DNA of 64,000 nt from Stichopus chloronotus (Eukaryota > Echinodermata > Holothuroidea > Aspidochirotida > Stichopodidae): assembly GCA_021234535.1 (NCBI GenBank), contig CM037833.1, positions 24,521,918 to 24,585,917 on the forward strand, written 5' to 3'. The notes under the pieces are model-generated. The model was given only the letters and a program-made list of their open reading frames with translations. It ran no database searches and had not been told where the DNA came from. The position numbers and the translations under genes are program-made. Of the stretch, positions 11,001-22,158 are shown piece by piece; position 1 is the first letter of the stretch, and the number at the start of each line of letters is the position of its first letter.

Positions 11001-14000
11001 GTTCGATCTGTAGTGCAGATTTTTCTTTTATCTCATGTGCTGATTATGAGTGCAAACTGGGTGTTGGGTGTCATCACGAGGGGTTCAGCATGGGCGGGTA
11101 GGCTGATTGTGTACTTAAGATCACAACCATGGCTGTAAACACAGTGCTGGTGTCACCTGTGTAATCGCACGCTTTTCTAGTGTTACGTTGATGTTCGTGC
11201 GTCAGTGGCGTACACCCGTTCTAGTACACCACTTCTAGTAAATAAAAAAAAAAATTATTCCAAACAAAATGTCCATAATATCTTAATTTGCAAACGGCTG
11301 GTACGTAGTTGAACGCATTCAAGGCAATATAATGTTAATGTAGACCAATAATTACAAAAAAGAAAGTAAATAAACACAACATACGTCAGATCATCGTAGC
11401 CCAAAACATTTAAAATACAAAGGTTAGTCTTTCTGTTACTTGTTGTTCAAGTTAAACGTTCGAATCCTCGCTCTTTTTTTTTAATTTTGCGTTCCCGTAT
11501 TTTTTGAGGGATGAACTAGTCGAAACCTTCACATGTTATCTGAGATAAAGCTCCTTTGAACTGGAAAGTATTGCAAATTGTATATCGCATACATAATTTC
11601 AGAATTATCAACAGACCATTCAGTAACCAGGAACAAAGGTATTGTAATATAAAATATGCTGATCTTTACTGGCTTCGATATTTCTGGCACGTGGACTCAT
11701 CCCATGGTAGGGGTGCCATGTCGTAAACAGAACTTTGATCTTTCAATTTACTTACAAAGATTCGATATCACAACAGAGTACCTGACTACAATGCCAAACT
11801 TTATTGGGGGACAAAGTTCAATATGAACATAGACGTTTCTATCATGTCTACGTCTACTCCTGAAACCATGGGAGACCGATAGTTACTCTTGACGTAAAGA
11901 TCTGAGCAACAATTGGAACAGTCCCTAACCGGGGAACTGCTGAATCAAACTCACTCTTTTTGTGGAACAAATCAATGACTTTCACTGTACTTTCTTGTCA
12001 AAATTTAACATTCTTATCAATTGTTTAAATTAAGACAGATATGATATTCCGTGAACAAGGAATACTTCCATTACACTATGGTGTAAAATTTTACGTCCCT
12101 TTCATATTTCTGGGTGGTTGTAAATATGCCACACAAATCACCTTATGGCCTAGCTGTGAATTTTCCGGAATAAATATCAGCCAATACCTGATGTATCACG
12201 ATTGGAATTCATGATTTGAAATCATGATTCCTTTCGGCTTCCTGTGTGTCATGGGGAATTATTTACTGCATATAACTTAATAAAAAAGAAAATGAAAATA
12301 TGTCAGACGTTAAAAAAACATTTTTTATCAGATTAATAACTTCTGCTCGTTAATATTTATAAGTGTACATATGAATGACGTTTGCAGATTTAAGGAAGGA
12401 ACCATTCAAATGGAACGTTGTATACCAAAAATGAGACCTGTTCCCATCTTTCCTTTCCAAGATGGTGCACAACATCGATTATTCCCGTTAGCTTCCGATT
12501 CATTTCTGTCGTCGGATGTTCAAAGTTTATATAGTTCTGTTGTATTTTATCACTTACTAATTTGTCATATCCAAACAGCTATCAATGTATATAAGATCAA
12601 ATGAATGACGTCTGGATAACCCGCTGTTCAAAATGCCTTCAATGGATGTTATGCGGGCCACTGTGAACTTCACTATTCAATTACTCACCTGGTTGTTGAG
12701 CGGTAACGTCTACAATGTGAGAGATGAGCGTAGACTCGGAGAGTTGACGCTGACCCTTGCTCTGAATACTCGGCCGCCGAGACTGGTAATCGAGTTGAGA
12801 TAGTTAAGTTATAGGAAAAGATAGCGCGACTACCTTTTCTAGCCTACACTTTTAAAGAATTTCAACGTGATTTCCAGCAAAGACGTCATTAATTATTTAA
12901 GTTACATTTAAGTTACATTTTGATACAATACTAAAAAGATTTGAACTTTCGAAATCTTCATGCCACGTTTGTTTCAGGCATTTCCAAAGATAACTTACAG
13001 TGTTGTTCTTTCTCTTTGTAATTACAAACTAGCCAAACGCAGAAGACTAAACTTTCGGAGTACAGAACGAAATTTACAAAGACAAAATTTATGTTTTTCT
13101 AGGCAAACATCTGCAATGATATTACCCTACCCCACTTACGTCAATTATGTCTACGGCAGTGATGCACGGGTCCATACGCCCTTAATTTACGAATGGTTAC
13201 GACGATTAATACCTGAACATCAATGCCAAATTATTTGTAAGCATTTAGTTATTTATGGATTGACGTTGGCAGCACTTCCCTTCAATAAAATTCTCAAGAT
13301 ATAAGGCAGTTTATAAAGTAAAAAAAAATGTCTTTCGTCGGAAGAGCTACAGATCTATCTATACAGATGGAAGATTACTATAAAGCACATCCTATGATTA
13401 TGCATATAAACTATCGAATTCTGCATTTTCAAAACAAAACTTCCCTCAGCCTTTGCAATCCCGGCAACACATTTCACAGTAAGATCTGAAATGCCCAAGA
13501 AATAACTCCGTAAGATAAAGGTTGATATAGTACCCCTGATTTACTAGCCAATGAGTTGCTTACATTAATCTGTCAGAGGTACTTGTGAATTCAGTTATAG
13601 TCAATGCAGGCGTTAACCGTTAGTCCAACAGAGAATGCTGATGTTGCCTAAATCAAATTGTCTTCAATTTCCAGTTCAGTTTATTTCTACCATTATCAAA
13701 CTAATTTTAGAGAAACAGCAATACATACCACAAATATATAACACTTACTTGAGAAGTCAAAGCACACAAAAGAAGTTCAATATTTGATGAGTAGGGGGGA
13801 AAATAGCTTATCCTTGGAATATGATTGCCTTAAAATTTGTTTAAAAATGCTCAACATAGAGCAACGATCTGAATTATCAGAAACAGTAGTACCACTTTTT
13901 AGAAAGAGTGAAGGGGCTTCCTGGTAACAAAAATATTGTCGATTAGTGTTGATGAGTTAACGTACACATTTGCTCATTTCTGAATAGTTAGGTGAAATCA

Positions 14001-15098
14001 GAATGATGATACAATATGTACAAACATTTTTAATTTTGGAGCAACGTAAATCAGTCAATTAATCAATATGGAAATCACCTGACAGAAAACAGAAAAGTAC
14101 ATTTGCAAATGTAACAAGAACTATTGCTTCTTGCATCTCGCTTAATTCGTCTAAATGGCTGAACATTTTCCCCGTGACACCTCTGATGACTTTTCTGTCA
14201 CGGGTCACGATACCAACATATAAAACACAACAATGTCACTAACCAATGCTTTTAATTCATATTATCTGAATTTGCAAACATATAAAATGAATAGGTAGAA
14301 AGTGAAATTGCCAAATAACAATAAAGGTGAAATTAAATGGTTCCAATAAATAGTGTTTTCTGTTTGTTTCAATTGCTTCAGTTCAAAATAAAGGATTCTT
14401 TCTGATGAACGTTCTGTTCTTTATAACCTTTCGCTTGAAATTTATCTGAAAGTAATTCTTCGACTTTTTTTCCAAGATAGAATGCTCTGTCTCTTTCGAC
14501 GAACATTTTACTGTTGGGCAAGAATGTCAGTGGCCCTCTTTTTTCGACAATATAAATAGGCTAAGGCTTAATTTTCTACTAATATACGTACAGTAAGAGC
14601 TTGTCACTAAGTTTCTCATATGAAAAATCTGAAACAGAAAGAGATGTGCAATTATGTTTCTCTTTCAACAACAATAATTGCCATAAATACACAAAATCCC
14701 TTGTAATTAAACAAATCGCCAGGGACTTACATTACCCATCTCTTCATTCTGCCACGTACGTTGACCTGCACGAAAAAGTGACAAATACATAACACTTTCT
14801 CCCATAATATAACCTAACCTACGGATTACTCTATTCACATGCCACCTTTACGTCCCCTATAGCAAACTTTATTTTGGTGGAGTCCGTCTTGTATCCAATC
14901 TGAGTATACTTATGGATATCAATACAGTATCAATAATTGCATCACATGTCAATTTAATTTACCCACGCATAACTTCCGACACATATACGGAGCATATCTT
15001 CTGCATTATAGAAGTAGTTGAATCGCCAAATGGAATAGTTATGAGAAATATTCAAGAGGTGAAGAGTGCTAAAAGCTCTTCAAGTTTCAGGGGATAGC

Positions 15099-15100
<2 letters not shown>
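11001..15100. other. AT-rich non-coding stretch, no gene seen
   Basis: The longest open frame (12960-13304, plus strand) has no recognisable domain, no signal peptide and no related sequence elsewhere in the window. I see no family exon in this stretch, although relic copy 2 would by spacing have started near 12-14 kb. Confidence 0.5.

Positions 15101-15101
<1 letters not shown>

Positions 15102-15191
<90 letters not shown>
15102..15191. repeat. (AT)45 microsatellite
   Basis: About 90 bases of pure AT alternation. It is self-complementary, so it can form a hairpin or cruciform, and its length may be affected by assembly. Confidence 0.97.
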
Positions 15192-15194
<3 letters not shown>

Positions 15195-15454
15195 CTTTGT
15201 GATCATTAGAGAAAAAAAAAAGATTACTCAGAGAGGTTGTTTTCTGACATCATAGTACAATGTGTAGAAACCAACCATTGGAGAGTGGGGAGGTCCTTTA
15301 AACCGGATGGGAACTGGAAGTGATGGGTGCTCTTCCTGTCACTGGGTGTGTGATATAAATACTCGTACACCATATTTAGGTCAATGTTTTCGTATGAATT
15401 CACAAAACTGAGGATCCAAAAAAAAAAAGCGCAAAACTTCCTCCTCTCCCCCCC

Positions 15455-15890
15455 CCCCCCCAAAAGTAGCACGGATCCTCTCAAGGGGTGAAAAGTGAGA
15501 ACAAAAATCAGTGTAATGAAAGGAAAACAATTGTCATTTGTGAGGTCATTTTGTAGGACGGCGAGTGGAGAGAGAGGAAAAAAAGACAAATGTAGTTTTG
15601 TTCTTTCATGTTTAAAGTATCATAGGAGTGGGATTGACTTGACACCCGTCGATCATAGCCAGTGGAGAGTTGCTTCAGTTTGGTGCGACGGTGTCAATTT
15701 GGGTAATGAAGGTGGACGGGGGCGAAAGACAAACTGAAGTTAAATCTTCTTTCTATGAATGCATAAGCCATGTGTAAATGTGTATACGTCATTGAGATCA
15801 TAACACACTTCAAGCAGGAAGTTGTTTAGATAACTGAATGGTAAGCTGGAAGCTCAGTGACATGTTGCTGTGGTGACCTTTGTAACACAA
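15455..15890 (+). repeat. Dispersed repeat, copy B (partner 10086-10570)
   Basis: Diverged direct copy of the block at 10086-10570, with the same order of shared segments through CTTCAAGCAGGAAGTTGTTT and GACATGTTGC. It is non-coding. Confidence 0.7.
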
Positions 15891-15899
15891 TTCCTTTCA

Positions 15900-17220
15900 C
15901 TACCGTACTTTTTGCTACGTACGTGCACCGTACGTGCAAACCCGATGACCGTAAACCGCATCCCTTTCAGAGTGTCATTCTCAGCTGCACCAGGCCGAGG
16001 CCTGCCCAACCTAATGTCGTCAAGAAGGAGAGTTATTTGTCAAATATATCATACAAATCGTAAAGAATCATATCTGTTTAACAGATTGTGGTAAAAATAA
16101 CCTGTCCATGATAAAGACAGAAAGTGTCCATTAGGAAAGGAAAACAATTGATTTTTTAGCTTTTCTTATGTTGACTACCGGTAGATAATATTCATGATTA
16201 TGTGCTCCATACCTCTTCATAGCTTTGCAGAAGGAACTTTGTTAGTTGAAGGTCATTAATGTTTACCCGCAGAGTCCAGGTAAACATTGATGACCCTAAT
16301 TCGACCAAACATCATTTCATGTTAAAGCTACCAAAGGGGGGGGGGGGACATACAGTAAAAGACATACTGACATATCAGATGTATTTCACAACTCCCTCTT
16401 CTCCGCTCCAAATAGGGATCTCATGTCTGCAATTTCGAGGAAAATTGCATGTCTACAATAATGACGAAAAATCAAGTCTACAAAAAAAAGTAGTAATACA
16501 TATCAGATGGGTTAATATAGCGCGAGAACCGTGATTGGATTATGCACATCCGCTTTTACTTATCTTTGAAGCACCGTTTGCGAATTTTGAGCGCTAGACA
16601 TATCGCTCTTCTTTCCTCGGTCGATGATAATTTGTTGGCACTGTGATTCACCGCCTCATCATCTCTGCTTCAAGGGTATTAAAAAGTACCATTTATGGAA
16701 TGAAACCGTTTCATGGCAATGACCGACGGCATGATTGGATTATCATCTTCGTCGGAATACCAGTAACTGATTGATGATAATTTTGTTGACAACGCGATTC
16801 GTCGCCTCTTTATCTATGATTCAAGGTCGCTTTTTTTATTAATTTTATTCTGTTTGTAGGTAATACTAATTAATTGACACGAAAAGAGAAGGGTTTGTAT
16901 CCAAACTCTCTATTGGACATGATAGTGCTACCTAGGAGGTCCAAGATGGCTTTTTTAACTTTCCAAGCAGCAAAAATATTTAATTTTTGTGTGGGTAGTT
17001 CTTGGATACTTTCTGCCAGTTTCAAATTGAAAGCTATTTATTTATTTATTTATTTTTTCGCTTTATAAAACCTGTGCATTATTAGTATTAGAGTGTGGCA
17101 ATAAAATAATGGACGTCAGTTAAGTTGATTACACGTTATATCGTCACATATTCTACACATTGATTGCATGTAACAAACGCTCACAATTTGCTACAACCTA
17201 TTTGAATGATATATTGAATT
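15900..17220. other. Non-coding stretch, no gene seen
   Basis: There are short frames only. A G12 run near 16336 and diverged repeats of a GATGATAATTT.GTTG motif (near 16623 and 16773) are the only visible structure. Confidence 0.45.
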
Positions 17221-17224
17221 TTTC

Positions 17225-17910
17225 CGACAGGTTAATCTTCAAAACATCGAAGACGTCTAGCACTAACATATCATGGGTCAAGACATACGAGTTCAATGTA
17301 TTTCGGATATATGTTACAGATACTGTTTGACGTAAAGGAAATGTTAAAGTTAATTGATAAATGAAACAGACGAAAATGGATCATTCGAAATCAATCTAAT
17401 ATAAATAAAACAGACCCGATGTGTTCTTACCATCCCATTTTTTTGTTACATTTCTGTTTTCAAAAGGCTCCACTACGTAAGACTTGTCTATCACGTCTTC
17501 CCATCAATCTCATATAACAAGAACAATTACATGTAATAGCTGACAGCGCTGTGTGTTCAATGGTATCAATACCGTAGGCCTACCACTTATTCCAAAAGAT
17601 AGGTGTACTTTCATACAATGTGTATATATGTCGGCGCTAACTCTCTGCTCAATGTCAGTGTCAATATTCTGTTCAAGAGAGCCTTTGACTTGGAATTAAT
17701 TAACCTTGCTTTTCTCAATTTCCGAACATGTCAGTAATGCTCTCTCTCCATTTCTTTCTCTGCATCTCCCTTCCTCGGATCTCTTGACTAAATCCAGCGG
17801 CAGTGATGAGTGCATCCGCATGCATGCTTTGGTGGCGGGATGAATTTCTATGACCAGATGACTTTTCCTTGTCCGAGTAATATGGTTTAATATAACAGCA
17901 TATTAGAAAT
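17225..17910 (+). pseudogene. Relic copy 2: decayed 3' half of a family gene (intron 4 and exon 5 only)
   Basis: From about 17225 the sequence follows intron 4 of the other copies (GACAGGTTAATCT; TCTGTTTTCAAAAGG then AAGACTTGTC; CAAGAGAGCCTTTGACTTGG). At 17791 it enters an exon-5-like block (AATCCAGCGGCAGTGATGAG, TTTGGTGGCGGGATGAATTT, CCAGATGACTTTTCC). The splice acceptor is destroyed: the other copies have TCTTAG before the exon, here it reads TCTTGACTA. No exon 1 to 4 sequence is found upstream, so the gene is dead. Similarity breaks off near 17200. Confidence 0.7.
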
Positions 17911-20610
17911 ACTGCCTCTTGTCTTTATTTTTCTTTCATTCTTGGTTTTAACCATAACTGTCAGACTTCTCTTTAACACAAGAGCAGTTACCCAGAGCTC
18001 ATAGCTTTGTCATTAGTGGTGGTACACAACCATTCTGTAATCAATGCATCTAAACCCGACTTCGAGAAACGACAACAATAGATCACTGAAGTCCACGCAC
18101 CTCCTCACTCTAAGTTTCATTAAGGGAGATTCCATAATTAACCAAGGGGAAAACAGGTATATCGCTGCCATGAATGGAAAACTATAAACGCTTCTGCAAC
18201 CAAAATAATGATATTTGGTTTTAAGCTCCACCTTTATAACAAATTCAGGATGTTCATGTGGGATTTTTGCGATAATCGATCACTAGCCAACGTTCTCCTG
18301 TGAATATATTAGGATGAAAACATTACAGGGAAATAAGACGTTTGTGTTAGAGAACCAGAAAAAAAAAAAAAACTATTATTGAGTTTGAATGAATTAACAA
18401 TGATTCAACCTACTTTTTGATCGTCATGTTTAAACAGTATGATGAAGAAAAAAGAATAAAGTCATCAGCAAATAGCCTGGTAAAGATCAATGTCGTACCG
18501 TCGTTAAGAATGCAGCTATTATTTTAGCTTGTAGTTTATCGAGGATCACTGGTGATATTATAACTGATCAACTAATCTATTGATGTGAGTTTCCAAGCAG
18601 AGAATTAGCCTATTTGGGCCAGGTTAATATCGTTCACACCATGATGCTATGTTACTCCGTTTACTGTTTTTGATGATATCATTTATTGCTCACTCTTATA
18701 ATTACTTTTTTTTTAAGCAATGAAATTCTCGTTAATAGTTCTCACGATTTCTCCTAAGGCTTCCAACTAAAAGCTTGCTCGTAAATATTCTGAGGTATTT
18801 AGTTATTGCTGTGTAAAATACATTCAATCTGTGCATAGATACCCATTGGCCCTCTCCTTAACCGTTCTTATGGTCTCCCGATGTTTCGCCCAACCAAAAA
18901 AATCTGAGTGTAAAGACAGTGCAGAAATTCCAAAAATGAAATCTATTCTGTTGGTGTGTTTAAATATGGGTACAGTGTTTTTAATGTCGTCATATGTTCG
19001 TTGTTTACTCTGACAATAACATCTCTCTAACAGTTGATTTCGTCCCTGAACCATTCACATGCTATCCTCTACAAAAAGAATCTGTTTATTTAAAGGGTAC
19101 AGCAACAACAGATATTAGCCTGATGATCTGAATAGTAGGCACTGTAAATATCGCATATCGACTAAAAAGGGACATCATTTATTTGTTGTTTCCTGGTAAA
19201 TGAACACCTCTCTGATCTTTCACATCCCGAAAAGTGGTCTCAGGAAATTCTCTTGCAACTTCCAGCTGACAAACCTTCAAGTTGGTTTTAAGCAATCTCA
19301 ACGACATTAAGTTATCTTTGTGTTTCTATGAGGGTAAACTATTTAAAGTTTAAGTTTGTTTGTTCCAGTTTGAAACTGTTTTATCTTACGATAAGAAGAC
19401 CTTTCCCTGCATTGAAACTCCCCTTAACGGTTCATAGGATATCCTGCTATATCTCCCAACCGAATAATGAGGGTATAAGTATGGTGCAATCATATTATCT
19501 TGTTACGGTAACAGTTGCTGCTGTTTTAAATATTGCATATTGATAAACAGCGACGTCATTCGTGTGAATACTCGTAAGATAACACCTCTCCGCCATAGTT
19601 CAACACTGGAAAAAAATAACAACTTTACAACTGCCAACTCACAAACATAAGAATTAAAGAAATGCAATTAAAATCGTTTTCTCAACACTTTTGAGGTCTT
19701 CCCATATGAGGTTTTCCCAGAAAAAAAATATTTGTTTCAAGGATTTTTCATCCTTTCAACAGGGTAGGGGAAGTTACGCGTTTTATATATAACAAAAGTA
19801 TACGGGCGTTGCAGTTTAACAACTTGCATTTCGGAATCGTAAATTTAAAGCAAGAGTATAACTTTATGGTTTCTCACATACACACATATTAGAAATTACA
19901 AAGGAATTTTCTAAGACAACACAAAAAAAATTACTATCGGTTTCATAAATGACGTCATGCGATGATGAAGGCCAAGGCGTTTTAACAACAAAGGAAATAT
20001 TTGCCATTAATCTTTATTTAGTACAGATGTGAGATTGTTGTTATCCAAAGTGTTACCTTATAAAAACTCCAAGTTCCGTACCTCACTGGAATTTAAAATT
20101 TATTATATAAAGAGAAATTGACATTTTGCTTTAATATTCAGAATAAAACCCCCATTGGCACAAAAAGTTTAACTTATTCGACTGCCTTATATGAACAGTA
20201 CCGAATGTTATCCGATGTAACAAATGTTAAAAAGTTCACATTCAGAAAACATCTATATTTATTCGTAATAATACTGCTAAAGAAAGAACTTGAGAATGGG
20301 TAAAAATTAAAGCTACTTTAGCTCACATTGAGTTCCATGAAAAAGACTTCGATCATAATACATCAAATTTCTCGAGACTTTTTAAAATGGGGATGTAATC
20401 AGGAAATATAACCGTGGGTATCGAAGACTCTCAGAGAAATGCCTGGAAAGAGATTAATATTATCTTAATCCACCGAATTTCAGTCAGATGATAATTAATC
20501 GAAAGCAGAAGTAGTCTGACTGATCCGTAATTCCTTACAAAATTTAAAGCTTGTTTTACACACTGTGTGTTTATTTATTTTTTCTTAATGGGATTGAAGT
20601 GTACCGTGAC
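17911..20610 (+). repeat. 3' flank of relic unit 2
   Basis: This stretch continues the family's downstream DNA: AACTGTCAGACTTCTCTTTA at about 17955 matches the DNA after copy 6 (about 57283). A block with ATGACGTCATGCG at about 19948 and one with GATCATAATACATCAAATTT at about 20350 match the DNA after copy 4 (36640 and 37055). It is non-coding. Confidence 0.65.
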
Positions 20611-21950
20611 CGTTTATTGCCGCTGTTGAGGATCGGGGAACTTTCTTCACTAAGAGAAAGATCTGCAAGACTGGATAACTTTGGGATGAAAGTGGAGAGA
20701 GAAATTCGATGTAACATCATACTGCTTGCCTGATGTCATATGCATGACTTAGGAGGTGTGTGGGAAACTGGTGATATAGCAATGCCCGGATAATGGTGTA
20801 GTCGGAACTGGACACGTACAGAAGTTGCTATAGAAGCCGGAAATTTTAAATGTAATTGCAGACATTCACACTCCCTCTGTTACCTCTGTTAGCACGTTGA
20901 AAGTACTTTGCAAGCAAAATTAATAATAGCTCTTTAGTGTGGCGGAGGGGCCGGTGGTAATATAACGTTGCACTTTGTTATCTGAATAACTCTTGTTAGA
21001 GACCAGTAACTGTGAAAATAACTCGACCGATGAGAACGAATGATAGGATATTGCACAACCCTGTGAAAGCGTGTATTTTAGGGTTTAATCTTTCGAGCAA
21101 TATGGACTGCCTACGCTAACTGGGGATCTCGCATTAGCTGTATTTTGCAAGGATAATATTAAATTTGTATTTGTTTCAATCTTTGGTTATTTATCAAGAT
21201 TGCATAGCATGGGGTGACTTCATAATGCATTTTGCTACAAAGAGTAATCTAATAACTAACAAAATAGACTGTCAGCCTCCAAATAATAATAGCATATTGC
21301 ATGGATAGCACAGTATGTTAACTGTCGGGTTCTTATTTTATGATCTGACAAATATGAGTATTTAAGTTAAATACTTTAGTGATGCATTTTTTTCCAACAA
21401 TTACATCTGCTTAACACTTGGCTAAGACAATTGCGTGCATAGGAAGAAACAGGTTATAATTTATCATCGTGAAGAATAAAGATATCTTGGACATTTTGAA
21501 GCATGTTGTATTTTTCGAAGAACTTATCTGTACGTATGAAGTCTTTTCAGATTTCGATGTTTATAAATGCATGCATATAGCATCTTAAATCTGGTATGAA
21601 CGCACATATTTACACACGCATCAACAAATCTGTAAACTGCACTCAAAAATGCAATCAAAAGGACGTCAAAAATATCGACTAAGCTCACACCGAGGGTTAA
21701 CTTGGGATAAAAGTAAGTCTACGCATCAGCTGGGAGAGTCATACTCTTATAAAAGGAGCTCTGTAGCCCATTCTTCACTTTGTTCAATTAATCTACTGTT
21801 CTTGTGATTTTTTCTTGCAAATTGTCACAAATTCCAGCATTAAAGTCCATTTTAGTTTGTACCTGACGATGAGAGTACCACCTTTATAAACAATTCGCAT
21901 TTTTGCATTATTTTATTGTTCGACTTTTCAGATGTATTCTGTATTACCTG
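20611..21950. other. Intergenic DNA of unit 3, upstream of copy 3
   Basis: A block at 21318-21360 (ATCTGACAAATATGAG) is a diverged form of the upstream block found before copies 4, 5 and 6, which marks the unit's 5' region. No coding exon is seen. Confidence 0.5.
21748..21755 (+). promoter_or_regulatory. Isolated strong TATA box, no gene found after it
   Basis: TATAAAAG lies in GC-balanced sequence about 410 bases before the copy 3 start codon and 294 bases before that gene's own TATA box. The next ATGs open only very short frames. It could be an alternative promoter of copy 3 or a chance match. Confidence 0.3.
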
Positions 21951-21984
21951 AGGTAGTTTCTATTCATATAGATGCGAAATATTC

Positions 21985-22050
21985 TTTTAACACAGATTTG
22001 CTGGACGATCAGTAGACATGCGCAGAGGTACTCATGATACGTATATAAAT
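21985..22050 (+). promoter_or_regulatory. Copy 3 promoter: conserved GCAGA element and TATA box
   Basis: A block beginning TTTGCTGGA near 21995 and ending ATGCGCAGAGG matches the promoters of copies 4, 5 and 6. TATATAAAT at 22042-22050 follows about 20 bases later, 109 bases before the ATG. The CCAAT-like block seen in copies 4 and 5 is not evident here. Confidence 0.65.
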
Positions 22051-22158
22051 ATTTGACGCAACCTCGTGTCGCCGAAAGAGAAATCCTGTAACCAGTTGTG
22101 TCAACACAGTCAACTACCTTAACCAGACGATCAAACGGCCGTCACAAGATCTGTCACC

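Noticed and set aside
12960..13304. 114-codon plus-strand open frame
   Set aside because: It has no recognisable domain, no signal peptide, no splice support and no relative in the window. The length is plausible by chance in this much sequence.
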